Shown here: one piece after another, positions 1-5,501 of the stretch | Numbering within the stretch: the stretch's first letter is position 1 | How the letters are laid out: the number at the start of each line of letters is the position of its first letter | Assembly: GCA_028870615.1 (NCBI GenBank) | Contig: JAGWPH010000196.1 | Location: forward strand, 1 to 5,501 | Reading direction: 5' to 3' | Length of the DNA: 5,501 nt | Source: Betaproteobacteria bacterium | GTDB lineage: Bacteria > Pseudomonadota > Gammaproteobacteria > Burkholderiales > Ferrovaceae | Notes under the pieces: generated by a model | What the model was told of the DNA's origin: nothing | The model's input: the letters and a program-made list of their open reading frames with translations, nothing else | Database searches by the model: none | Translations under genes and position numbers: made by a program

Positions 1-563
1 AAGTTGGTGCCGACTTTGCCCGTGCGGTAGGGGTACAGGATGGCAATCTGGAAAAGTTGCGCGCAGAATTGCGCCAGAATCTCGAACGCGAAATGCGCAA
101 CCGCATCAAGGCCCAGGTCAAGGAACGGGTCATGCAGGTGCTGCTGGATGCCACCGAAGTGACCTTGCCCAAGGCCTTGGTAACCCGGGAAATCACCCGG
201 TTGCGTGACGCTGCACTGGAAGAGCTTGCCTCCCGGGCTCAACAGAAACCTGACATGGTTCTGCCGGACCACTTGTTCGAAGAGCAGGCACGGCGCAGGG
301 TTGCGCTGGGCCTGATCTTGTCCGAGCTGGTCAATCGGGAACAGTTGACGGCAAAATCCGAACAGATTCGAGCCGTTATTGAAGACATGTCCAGCGCCTA
401 CGAGCACCCTGAGGAGATTGTCCGTTGGTATTACCAACAACCGCAGCGTCTCCGGGAAATTGAGGCCCTTGTTCTGGAGGATAATGTAGTGGAGTGGGTT
501 TGTTCCCGCGCCAAAACTGAAGAGTTGCACACCCCGTTTGAACAGCTGGCGGGTCAACGCTAA
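1..563 (+). CDS. tig: Trigger factor, 3' part (C-terminal domain only)
   Basis: Ribosome-associated chaperone with peptidyl-prolyl isomerase activity that binds nascent chains in the cytosol. The gene enters from the left edge: the frame is open from the first complete codon at position 3, giving 186 visible residues up to the TAA at 561-563. The ribosome-binding and FKBP-like domains lie outside the window. What is visible is the helical C-terminal substrate-cradling domain. It aligns by recall with E. coli trigger factor through [13 protein letters not shown], the [10 protein letters not shown] helix and the [10 protein letters not shown] segment near the end. The TTG at 57 is an internal codon, not a start. 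The stop lies 10 bases before clpP and overlaps the clpP ribosome-binding site, as expected for a tig-clpP operon. No frameshift or missing segment is visible. Identification is firm; only the 5' extent is unknown. Confidence 0.97.
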   Translation, partial: VGADFARAVGVQDGNLEKLRAELRQNLEREMRNRIKAQVKERVMQVLLDATEVTLPKALVTREITRLRDAALEELASRAQQKPDMVLPDHLFEEQARRRVALGLILSELVNREQLTAKSEQIRAVIEDMSSAYEHPEEIVRWYYQQPQRLREIEALVLEDNVVEWVCSRAKTEELHTPFEQLAGQR

Positions 564-567
564 AGGA
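563..567 (+). promoter_or_regulatory. Ribosome-binding site that fixes the clpP start
   Basis: AAGGA shares its first base with the tig stop codon. It abuts the ATG at 568 with no spacer, but sits 6 bases before the ATG at 574, a normal spacing. That favours 574 over 568, and over the TTG at 538 that lies inside tig. The overlap with the tig terminator codon also makes translational coupling between tig and clpP plausible. Confidence 0.7.
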
Positions 568-573
568 ATGCAC

Positions 574-1203
574 ATGAATGCACAGTGGAAGATGGATCCG
601 CAAAACCTGGGCCTCGTTCCCATGGTGGTGGAGCAGAGCGGGCGCGGAGAGCGGGCCTATGATATTTTTTCGCGCCTGTTAAAAGAGCGCGTCATATTTC
701 TGGTGGGCCCTGTCACGGAAGATACGGCCAATCTGGTGGTGGCCCAGATGCTGTTTCTTGAGTCCGAAAATCCGGACAAGGATATCAGCCTCTATATCAA
801 CTCGCCCGGGGGCTCGGTCTCCGCAGGGTTGGCCATCTACGACACCATGCAATTCATCAAGGCCGACGTTAGCACCACCTGTATCGGTATCGCAGCCAGC
901 ATGGGTGCTTTCCTGTTGGCTGCAGGCGCAAAGGGGAAACGTTATTCGCTGCCCAGTTCACGAGTCATGATTCACCAGCCTTCTGGCGGTGCTTCAGGGC
1001 AAGCCTCAGACATTGAAATTCAAGCTAAGGAAATCCTTTACCTGCGTCGCCAATTGAATGAAATGATGAGCCGTCATACGGGGCAGCCTATCGAAGTCAT
1101 CGAGAAGGATACCGATCGGGACAATTTCATGAGTGCGGAGGAAGCACGCCAATATGGCATTATTGACCAGGTGTTGACGACGCGAGCAGAATCTGCTGCG
1201 TGA
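574..1203 (+). CDS. clpP: ATP-dependent Clp protease proteolytic subunit ClpP
   Basis: Serine peptidase that forms the double-heptamer degradation chamber and works with the ClpX (and ClpA) unfoldases in the cytosol. From the ATG at 574 it is 209 residues, close to the 207 of E. coli ClpP. The catalytic triad falls at Ser109 (in AASMGAF), His134 (in MIHQP) and Asp183 (in DTDRD), each two below the E. coli precursor numbering. The oxyanion/substrate strand motif INSPGG is at 75-80. Residues 1-12 correspond to the self-cleaved propeptide, and the mature protein would start near Gly13 before LVPMV. ATGs at 568 and 592 are also in frame, but 574 has the best-spaced Shine-Dalgarno. It lies between tig and clpX, and no promoter of its own was recognised. 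Identification is essentially certain; the exact start is likely but unproven. Confidence 0.98.
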   Translation: MNAQWKMDPQNLGLVPMVVEQSGRGERAYDIFSRLLKERVIFLVGPVTEDTANLVVAQMLFLESENPDKDISLYINSPGGSVSAGLAIYDTMQFIKADVSTTCIGIAASMGAFLLAAGAKGKRYSLPSSRVMIHQPSGGASGQASDIEIQAKEILYLRRQLNEMMSRHTGQPIEVIEKDTDRDNFMSAEEARQYGIIDQVLTTRAESAA

Positions 1204-1249
1204 TCTCTGGGGCAGAACAGGTTAAACTGACACCGTAAGTGCCGAAAAC

Positions 1250-1276
1250 TCGGGTGTTTGTCCATCGGGTGTTTGT
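1250..1276 (+). repeat. 12-bp tandem direct repeat in the clpP-clpX gap
   Basis: TCGGGTGTTTGT occurs exactly at 1250-1261 and again at 1265-1276, separated by CCA (period 15). The second copy ends three bases before the clpX ribosome-binding site. The flanking bases differ, so the repeat is exactly 12 bp. It may be a short replication-slippage duplication or a pair of binding sites; I recognise no known operator. Confidence 0.85.
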
Positions 1277-1279
1277 TTG

Positions 1280-1284
1280 AAGGA
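1280..1284 (+). promoter_or_regulatory. Ribosome-binding site for clpX
   Basis: AAGGA ends 9 bases before the ATG at 1294. An in-frame GTG at 1288 would leave only 3 bases of spacing, and the further upstream ATG-like extension lacks a Shine-Dalgarno. This supports 1294 as the start. Confidence 0.65.
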
Positions 1285-1293
1285 ATTGTGTCC

Positions 1294-2550
1294 ATGACAG
1301 AAAAAGCCGGCAACGAGAAGTTGCTCTATTGTTCATTCTGTGGAAAAAGCCAGCATGAGGTTCGCAAACTGATTGCGGGGCCGTCGGTGTTCATTTGTGA
1401 CGAGTGCATCGAGCTGTGTAACGACATCATTCGTGAAGAGATTCAGGGCGCCGAAGTCAAGAATGTCAAAACCGAACTACCTTCGCCGCAAGAGATCGCC
1501 GAGATTCTTGATCAGTATGTCATTGATCAAACCCAGGCCAAAAAGATTCTAGCGGTCGCTGTCTATAACCACTACAAACGCTTGCGTAACCAGAGCAAGG
1601 ATCGAGACATCGAGCTCGCCAAGAGCAATATCCTTCTGATTGGTCCCACTGGCTCCGGCAAAACCCTGTTGGCCCAGACGCTGGCGCGCTTGCTCAATGT
1701 CCCCTTCGTGATTGCGGATGCAACAACCCTGACCGAAGCTGGGTATGTGGGTGAAGATGTCGAAAACATCATTCAAAAACTTTTGCAAAAATGTGATTAC
1801 GATGTCGAAAAAGCGCAACGCGGCATCGTCTACATCGATGAAATTGACAAGATTTCGCGCAAATCGGATAACCCATCCATCACTCGTGACGTCTCCGGTG
1901 AAGGAGTTCAGCAGGCACTACTCAAGCTGATCGAGGGCACCGTGGCCTCTGTCCCGCCCCAAGGGGGACGCAAGCATCCCAATCAGGAATTCGTTCAGGT
2001 GGACACCACCAACATCCTATTTATCTGCGGTGGCGCTTTCGGTGGACTGGACAAGGTCATTCGCGACCGCTCTGATCGCAGCGGCATCGGATTTGGTGCT
2101 GAAGTGGTCAGTAGGGACGGGCGCGATGCCAACCAGTTGCTGTCGGGTGTCGAGCCCGAAGATCTCATCAAATTTGGCCTGATCCCGGAGTTTGTCGGGC
2201 GCCTCCCTGTTGTGGCCACGCTGGAGGAACTGCATGAAGATGCCTTGGTGCGAATCCTCACTGAGCCGCGCAATGCACTAACGCGCCAGTATCAGAAATT
2301 GTTCTCTATGGAAAATGTCGAACTTGAGTTCCGTCCTAATGCCCTGCGTGCCATTGCCAAAAAGGCGCTGACGCGTAAGACCGGGGCACGGGGACTGCGT
2401 TCCATTATCGAGCATGTGCTGCTTAACACCATGTTTGAACTGCCATCTTTGCAAAACGTGACCAAAGTGGTCATTGACGAAGGCTGCATCACAACAGAGA
2501 CGCCACCGCTGCTGATTTACGCTGATCAGCACAAGGTTGCCGGCGTTTGA
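1294..2550 (+). CDS. clpX: ATP-dependent Clp protease ATP-binding subunit ClpX
   Basis: Hexameric AAA+ unfoldase that recognises tagged or adaptor-delivered proteins and threads them into ClpP. It is 418 residues, against 424 in E. coli. The N-terminal zinc-binding domain has Cys13, Cys16, Cys35 and Cys38. Walker A GPTGSGKT is at 117-124, the pore-1 loop GYVG at 150-153 and Walker B IVYIDE at 178-183. The RKH substrate-entry loop is at 226-228. The ClpP-docking loop IGF is at 265-267, the arginine finger at Arg303 and sensor 2 GARGLR at 364-369. All key residues are intact, so an active ClpP partner is expected. The ATG at 1294 puts the zinc domain at the usual distance from the N-terminus. 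It is downstream of clpP with a 90-base gap and no obvious promoter or terminator between them, which fits clpPX co-transcription. Confidence 0.98.
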   Translation: MTEKAGNEKLLYCSFCGKSQHEVRKLIAGPSVFICDECIELCNDIIREEIQGAEVKNVKTELPSPQEIAEILDQYVIDQTQAKKILAVAVYNHYKRLRNQSKDRDIELAKSNILLIGPTGSGKTLLAQTLARLLNVPFVIADATTLTEAGYVGEDVENIIQKLLQKCDYDVEKAQRGIVYIDEIDKISRKSDNPSITRDVSGEGVQQALLKLIEGTVASVPPQGGRKHPNQEFVQVDTTNILFICGGAFGGLDKVIRDRSDRSGIGFGAEVVSRDGRDANQLLSGVEPEDLIKFGLIPEFVGRLPVVATLEELHEDALVRILTEPRNALTRQYQKLFSMENVELEFRPNALRAIAKKALTRKTGARGLRSIIEHVLLNTMFELPSLQNVTKVVIDEGCITTETPPLLIYADQHKVAGV

Positions 2551-2558
2551 GGTCGGGA

Positions 2559-2593
2559 GGGCCTTTCTCCATTGAAATCATGGAAAAAGGCCC
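2559..2593. other. Stem-loop between clpX and lon
   Basis: Arms GGGCCTTTCTCCAT (2559-2572) and ATGGAAAAAGGCCC (2580-2593) flank a 7-base loop. As + strand RNA the 14-position stem has a single C-A mismatch; as - strand RNA that position is a G-U pair, so all 14 positions pair. It starts 8 bases after the clpX stop. No U-tract follows on either strand, so it is not a canonical intrinsic terminator. It could stabilise or help end the clpX transcript. It overlaps the putative lon promoter. Confidence 0.75.
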
Positions 2594-2598
2594 CACAT
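2572..2598 (+). promoter_or_regulatory. Putative sigma-32 (RpoH) heat-shock promoter of lon
   Basis: TTGAAA (2572-2577), a 13-base spacer, then CCCCACAT (2591-2598). The known E. coli RpoH consensus is about CTTGAAA, 11-16 bases, CCCCATNT; here the -35 lacks only the leading C and the -10 differs at one position. Transcription would start near 2605, leaving a leader of about 25 bases before the lon ATG. E. coli lon is a classical RpoH-regulon gene, so both sequence and context agree. Not shown experimentally. Confidence 0.75.
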
Positions 2599-2629
2599 AA
2601 GCTGTAACTGAAATTTTGCGAGACCCCAC

Positions 2630-5041
2630 ATGACCTCTCTTTTCGAATTAAATCAGGAACCTCTCCAATTGCCCCTATTGCCGTTGCGGGACGTCGTTGT
2701 ATTTCCGCACATGGTGATTCCGCTTTTCGTAGGTCGCCAAAAGTCCATCAAGGCGCTTGAAACCGCCATGGAAACCGGGAAGAACATCCTGCTGGTGGCC
2801 CAGAAGTCTGCAGCCAACGACGAACCCAAACCCGAAGAACTATATGACGTGGGGAGCGTGGCCAGCATCCTGCAAATGCTCAAATTGCCGGACGGAACCG
2901 TTAAAGTGCTGGTCGAAGGTACCGAACGTGCCAGGATCATTAGTGTTTCCGATGTCAAGACACATTTTATCGGGGAAGCTGAAGGAATTCCTGTACCCGG
3001 CAGCGCGCATCCCGAACTCGAGGCGATGCGCCGTACTTTATTGACCCAGTTTGATCAGTTCGTCAAACTCAACAAAAAAATACCCCCGGAAGTGCTGACT
3101 TCCTTTTCCAATATTGATGACGCCGGTCGTTTGGCAGATACCATTGCCGCACACTTGCCACTTAAACTGGAACAGAAGCAGCAGATTCTGGAAATGTTTG
3201 ATGTCAAGGAGCGTTTTGACCACCTGCTGTCTTTGCTTGAAAGCGAGATCGACATTCTTCAGGTGGAAAAGCGTATTCGCGGGCGTGTCAAACGTCAGAT
3301 GGAAAAAAGTCAGCGCGAATACTATCTCAATGAGCAGGTTAAGGCCATCCAGAAAGAGCTGGGTGACAGTGAGGAGGGCGCCGATCTTGATGAGCTTGAG
3401 AAAAAAATTAAGAATGCGCACATGCCCAAGGAGGCAAAAACCAAGTCGGATGCCGAGTTCAAGAAGCTGCGCCTGATGTCTCCGATGTCCGCTGAAGCTA
3501 CGGTAGTCCGCAACTATATCGATGCGCTGGTAGGCCTGCCCTGGAAGAAGAAAACCCGGGTCAGCAACAATCTCGAGACCTGTGAGCGCATTCTGGATGA
3601 GGATCACTACGGGTTGGACAAGGTGAAGGAACGTATTGTCGAGTATCTTGCGGTTCAAAGTCGTGTGGATAAGGTCAAGGCCCCAATACTGTGTCTGGTG
3701 GGCCCTCCTGGCGTCGGAAAGACCTCGTTGGGGCAATCCATTGCTCGAGCGACCAATCGTAAATTTGTGCGTATGGCCTTGGGAGGAGTGCGAGACGAGG
3801 CGGAGATTCGCGGCCACCGTCGCACCTACATCGGTTCCATGCCCGGCAAGATTCTCCAGAACATGACCAAAGTGGGTGTACGCAACCCTTTGTTCCTGCT
3901 GGATGAAGTTGACAAACTGGGGCAGGATTTCCGCGGCGATCCGTCGTCTGCGCTGCTGGAAGTGCTGGACCCCGAACAGAACCACACCTTCATTGATCAC
4001 TATGTGGAGGTGGAATACGACCTTTCTGACGTGATGTTCGTAGCTACAGCCAACACACTCAACATTCCGGCCCCGTTACTGGACAGGATGGAAGTTATTC
4101 GACTGGCGGGGTATACCGAAGACGAGAAGGTCAACATCGCTCGGCAATACCTGTTGCGCAAGCAACTGAAAGCCAATGGCCTGATGGATCGTGAAATTTC
4201 CATCACCGAGTCGGCGTTACGCGACATTGTGCAGTACTACACTCGTGAGGCCGGCGTACGTGCTATGGACCGCGAAATCGCCAAGATTTGTCGCAAGGTG
4301 GTCAAGGCCCTGTTGCTTTCCAAAAAACCCGCCAAAATCACGGTATCGTCACGCAATCTCGAAAAATATCTTGGTGTTCGCCGGTACACATTTGGAATCG
4401 CTGAAAAAACAAATCAGGTCGGACAAGTCACTGGATTAGCCTGGACGGAAGTAGGTGGCGAGTTACTGACCATTGAGGCGGCCAAGCTACCGGGGAAAGG
4501 CAAGATGACCACTACCGGCAAACTGGGTGATGTGATGCAGGAATCCATCCAGGCGGCGCTCAGTGTGGTGCGCAGCCGCGCTCGCAATTTAGGGATCACT
4601 GATGATTTTTATGAAAAGACGGACATTCATATCCATTTGCCGGAGGGGGCCACGCCCAAGGATGGGCCCAGTGCGGGGATTGCCATTGCCACGGCGATGG
4701 TTTCCGTCCTGACGGGGATTCCTGTGCGTGCCGATGTGGCAATGACGGGTGAAATTACATTGCGCGGTGAAGTGTTGCCGATTGGCGGATTGAAGGAAAA
4801 ACTGCTGGCGGCGCATCGTGGCGGGATCAAAACAGTCCTGATTCCCGAGGAAAACACCAAGGATCTCGTTGAAATTCCGGAGAACATTAAGAACCGATTG
4901 GATTTACATCCAGTGCGCTGGATTGATCAGGTATTAACTTTGGCATTAGAGCGCGCACCGGTTCCGGCCGACCCTCTGGAGGTGGCAAAATTGCCTGCGC
5001 CGCTTGCAGAAGCAGTGGCTGGATCGCCGATCAAGCATTAA
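2630..5041 (+). CDS. lon: ATP-dependent endopeptidase La (Lon)
   Basis: Cytosolic hexameric AAA+ serine protease that degrades misfolded and short-lived regulatory proteins; unfoldase and peptidase are in one chain. It is 803 residues, against 784 in E. coli. The N-terminal LON substrate domain covers roughly 12-205 and opens with [11 protein letters not shown] long-helix linker follows, with the EYYLNEQ segment. The AAA+ module carries Walker A GPPGVGKT (358-365), Walker B with Asp425-Glu426, sensor 1 Asn475, arginine finger Arg486 and sensor 2 Arg544. The protease domain has Ser681 in DGPSAG and Lys724 in GGLKEK, the catalytic dyad. Numbering runs a constant two ahead of E. coli. The extra length is a Pro/Ala-rich C-terminal tail of about 30 residues. 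The ATG at 2630 has only a weak Shine-Dalgarno (GAGA at 2620-2623), but the next Met (residue 28) would cut into the LON domain. It follows a likely heat-shock promoter and precedes hupB. Confidence 0.98.
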   Translation: MTSLFELNQEPLQLPLLPLRDVVVFPHMVIPLFVGRQKSIKALETAMETGKNILLVAQKSAANDEPKPEELYDVGSVASILQMLKLPDGTVKVLVEGTERARIISVSDVKTHFIGEAEGIPVPGSAHPELEAMRRTLLTQFDQFVKLNKKIPPEVLTSFSNIDDAGRLADTIAAHLPLKLEQKQQILEMFDVKERFDHLLSLLESEIDILQVEKRIRGRVKRQMEKSQREYYLNEQVKAIQKELGDSEEGADLDELEKKIKNAHMPKEAKTKSDAEFKKLRLMSPMSAEATVVRNYIDALVGLPWKKKTRVSNNLETCERILDEDHYGLDKVKERIVEYLAVQSRVDKVKAPILCLVGPPGVGKTSLGQSIARATNRKFVRMALGGVRDEAEIRGHRRTYIGSMPGKILQNMTKVGVRNPLFLLDEVDKLGQDFRGDPSSALLEVLDPEQNHTFIDHYVEVEYDLSDVMFVATANTLNIPAPLLDRMEVIRLAGYTEDEKVNIARQYLLRKQLKANGLMDREISITESALRDIVQYYTREAGVRAMDREIAKICRKVVKALLLSKKPAKITVSSRNLEKYLGVRRYTFGIAEKTNQVGQVTGLAWTEVGGELLTIEAAKLPGKGKMTTTGKLGDVMQESIQAALSVVRSRARNLGITDDFYEKTDIHIHLPEGATPKDGPSAGIAIATAMVSVLTGIPVRADVAMTGEITLRGEVLPIGGLKEKLLAAHRGGIKTVLIPEENTKDLVEIPENIKNRLDLHPVRWIDQVLTLALERAPVPADPLEVAKLPAPLAEAVAGSPIKH

Positions 5042-5066
5042 CGGGCCTTCCAGAGTTAAAAAGTGG

Positions 5067-5095
5067 TTGACACCGAAACCGTTGCCTTTTATAAA
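5067..5095 (+). promoter_or_regulatory. Strong sigma-70 promoter upstream of hupB
   Basis: The -35 box TTGACA (5067-5072) is a perfect match. The spacer is the optimal 17 bases and the -10 box TATAAA (5090-5095) matches five of six. An A-rich patch (TTAAAAAG, 5056-5063) just upstream could act as an UP-like element. The start should fall near 5102, giving an untranslated leader of about 84 bases. It begins 25 bases past the lon stop, so hupB need not depend on lon transcription. Strong expression fits an abundant nucleoid protein. Confidence 0.85.
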
Positions 5096-5137
5096 GAGCC
5101 ACGCGTATCTGTTTCTTGCCGCGCGCGTTGAATTTCG

Positions 5138-5155
5138 GACGGGTAGCCGCCCGTC
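5138..5155 (+). other. GC-rich hairpin in the hupB leader
   Basis: GACGGG (5138-5143) and CCCGTC (5150-5155) form a perfect 6-bp stem with a 6-base loop, followed by TTTG. It sits about 18 bases before the hupB Shine-Dalgarno. The U-run is too short for a convincing terminator; leader stabilisation or a weak attenuator are possible. Function is inferred only. Confidence 0.5.
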
Positions 5156-5173
5156 TTTGCACCAACTAAAACA

Positions 5174-5179
5174 AGGGGA
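5174..5179 (+). promoter_or_regulatory. Ribosome-binding site selecting the GTG start of hupB
   Basis: AGGGGA ends 6 bases before the GTG at 5186. No in-frame ATG exists near the N-terminus of the HU fold, so this site and the conserved NKTELID beginning fix the GTG as the start. Confidence 0.8.
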
Positions 5180-5185
5180 ATCCAG

Positions 5186-5458
5186 GTGAACAAGACTGAA
5201 CTGATTGATCAAATTGCTGATGCAGCAGACATTTCTAAGGCGGCGGCTGGCCGCGCGTTGGATGGCGCGATTGCCGCTGTGAAAACGACCATGAAGAAGG
5301 GCGGGCAAGTTACATTAGTAGGTTTTGGAACGTTCTATGTTGGTAAGCGAGCGGCGCGTAGCGGCCGTAACCCACGAACTGGCGCCACTATCAAGATCAA
5401 GGCAGCTAAAGTGCCAAAGTTTCGTGCTGGTAAAGCGCTCAAGGATGCGATAAACTAA
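5186..5458 (+). CDS. hupB: DNA-binding protein HU (HU-beta type)
   Basis: Small basic nucleoid protein that dimerises and bends DNA with little sequence specificity, compacting the chromosome and assisting replication, recombination and gene control. It is 90 residues, the exact family length. The N-terminal helical part ([11 protein letters not shown] at 16-26) forms the dimer core. GFGTF (46-50) leads into the beta arm, and RNPRTG at 61-66 is the tip with the intercalating Pro63. The basic C-terminal end [17 protein letters not shown] is typical. It starts with GTG rather than ATG, supported by a good Shine-Dalgarno. The position behind lon matches E. coli hupB and separates it from hupA. 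Its own strong promoter lies in the gap. In E. coli, HU-beta is a Lon substrate, which makes the neighbourhood functionally coherent. HU is preferred over IHF because of locus and sequence. Confidence 0.97.
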   Translation: MNKTELIDQIADAADISKAAAGRALDGAIAAVKTTMKKGGQVTLVGFGTFYVGKRAARSGRNPRTGATIKIKAAKVPKFRAGKALKDAIN

Positions 5459-5466
5459 CGGGCTTT

Positions 5467-5501
5467 GGGTGCTTAGCTCAGTTGGTAGAGCGTCGCCCTT
5501 A
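5467..5501 (+). tRNA. tRNA, 5' half, probably tRNA-Val(UAC), truncated at window edge
   Basis: The 5' acceptor strand GGGTGCT, T8-A9, a D-arm GCTC...GAGC with A14, G15, G18-G19 and A21, and an anticodon stem 5' strand TCGCC are all in standard positions. C32-T33 is followed by the first two anticodon bases TA, where the window ends. The third base is missing, so Val (UAC), Leu (UAA/UAG) or a rare Ile (UAU) are formally possible. The similarity to E. coli tRNA-Val(UAC), including GGGTG at the 5' end and CCCTTA into the anticodon, makes Val by far the likeliest. It begins 8 bases after the hupB stop with no room for its own promoter, so it is probably transcribed with hupB and released by RNase P. 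Confidence 0.93.

Noticed and set aside
460..485. Possible clpP promoter within tig (TTGAGG and GATAAT)
   Set aside because: The boxes are only 14 bases apart, too close for sigma-70, and the -35 match is poor.
517..539. Sigma-32-like CTGAAG...CCCCGTTT upstream of clpP
   Set aside because: The spacer is about 9 bases and both boxes are poor matches, unlike the clear lon site.
1227..1255. CTGACA as a -35 box for a clpX promoter
   Set aside because: Nothing resembling TATAAT sits 16-18 bases downstream; that region is GC-rich and begins the tandem repeat.
3401..3407. A7 run in lon (also at 3074-3080) as a programmed frameshift site
   Set aside because: The run at 3401-3407 is not in the frame needed for a -1 slippery heptamer, the lon frame is intact throughout, and Lys codons explain both runs.
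3038..4000. A 320-codon open frame on the minus strand inside lon
   Set aside because: It lies wholly antisense to well-conserved lon sequence, its translation resembles no family I know, and it has no ribosome-binding site or promoter I can see. It is a codon-usage shadow.
5004..5189. A + strand open frame across the lon-hupB gap
   Set aside because: It starts inside lon in another frame and ends at hupB; it would run straight through the hupB promoter and leader, with no homology seen.
4946..5308. A 120-codon minus-strand open frame spanning the lon-hupB gap
   Set aside because: It overlaps the 3' end of lon, the hupB promoter and the 5' half of hupB, and its product is unrecognisable. 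The well-supported + strand features explain the region.

Overview
The window holds the conserved proteostasis cluster tig-clpP-clpX-lon followed by hupB and a tRNA gene, all on the + strand. It looks like ordinary bacterial chromosome. Every protein resembles its proteobacterial counterpart closely. A tRNA gene (best read as tRNA-Val(UAC)) directly behind hupB is an arrangement I associate with Betaproteobacteria; in E. coli ppiD follows hupB directly. I would place it in Betaproteobacteria, possibly a Nitrosomonadales-type lineage, but I cannot name a genus from this sequence alone.

Layout: positions 1-563 are the 3' part of tig (trigger factor, C-terminal substrate-binding domain only). 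After 10 bases comes clpP (574-1203), whose Shine-Dalgarno overlaps the tig stop codon, so the two are almost certainly co-transcribed. A 90-base gap with a 12-bp tandem direct repeat leads to clpX (1294-2550). The 79-base clpX-lon gap (2551-2629) carries a 14-bp-arm hairpin that overlaps a near-consensus sigma-32 heat-shock promoter for lon. lon occupies 2630-5041. The 144-base lon-hupB gap has a consensus sigma-70 promoter (TTGACA-17-TATAAA) and a GC-rich leader hairpin. hupB (5186-5458) starts with GTG. The tRNA begins 8 bases after the hupB stop and runs off the window inside the anticodon.

How the genes work together: trigger factor folds nascent chains at the ribosome, ClpX unfolds substrates and feeds them to the ClpP peptidase chamber, and Lon is a one-polypeptide ATP-dependent protease for misfolded and regulatory proteins. 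HU is a nucleoid protein and in E. coli a known Lon substrate. The promoters suggest at least three transcription units: tig-clpP-clpX from upstream, a heat-inducible lon, and a strong vegetative hupB-tRNA unit.

I found no mobile element, CRISPR array, broken gene or unknown gene, and I do not see a novel system. The points worth a second look are regulatory: the architecture around the lon promoter and the hupB-tRNA junction. No gene-free stretch exceeds 144 bases.
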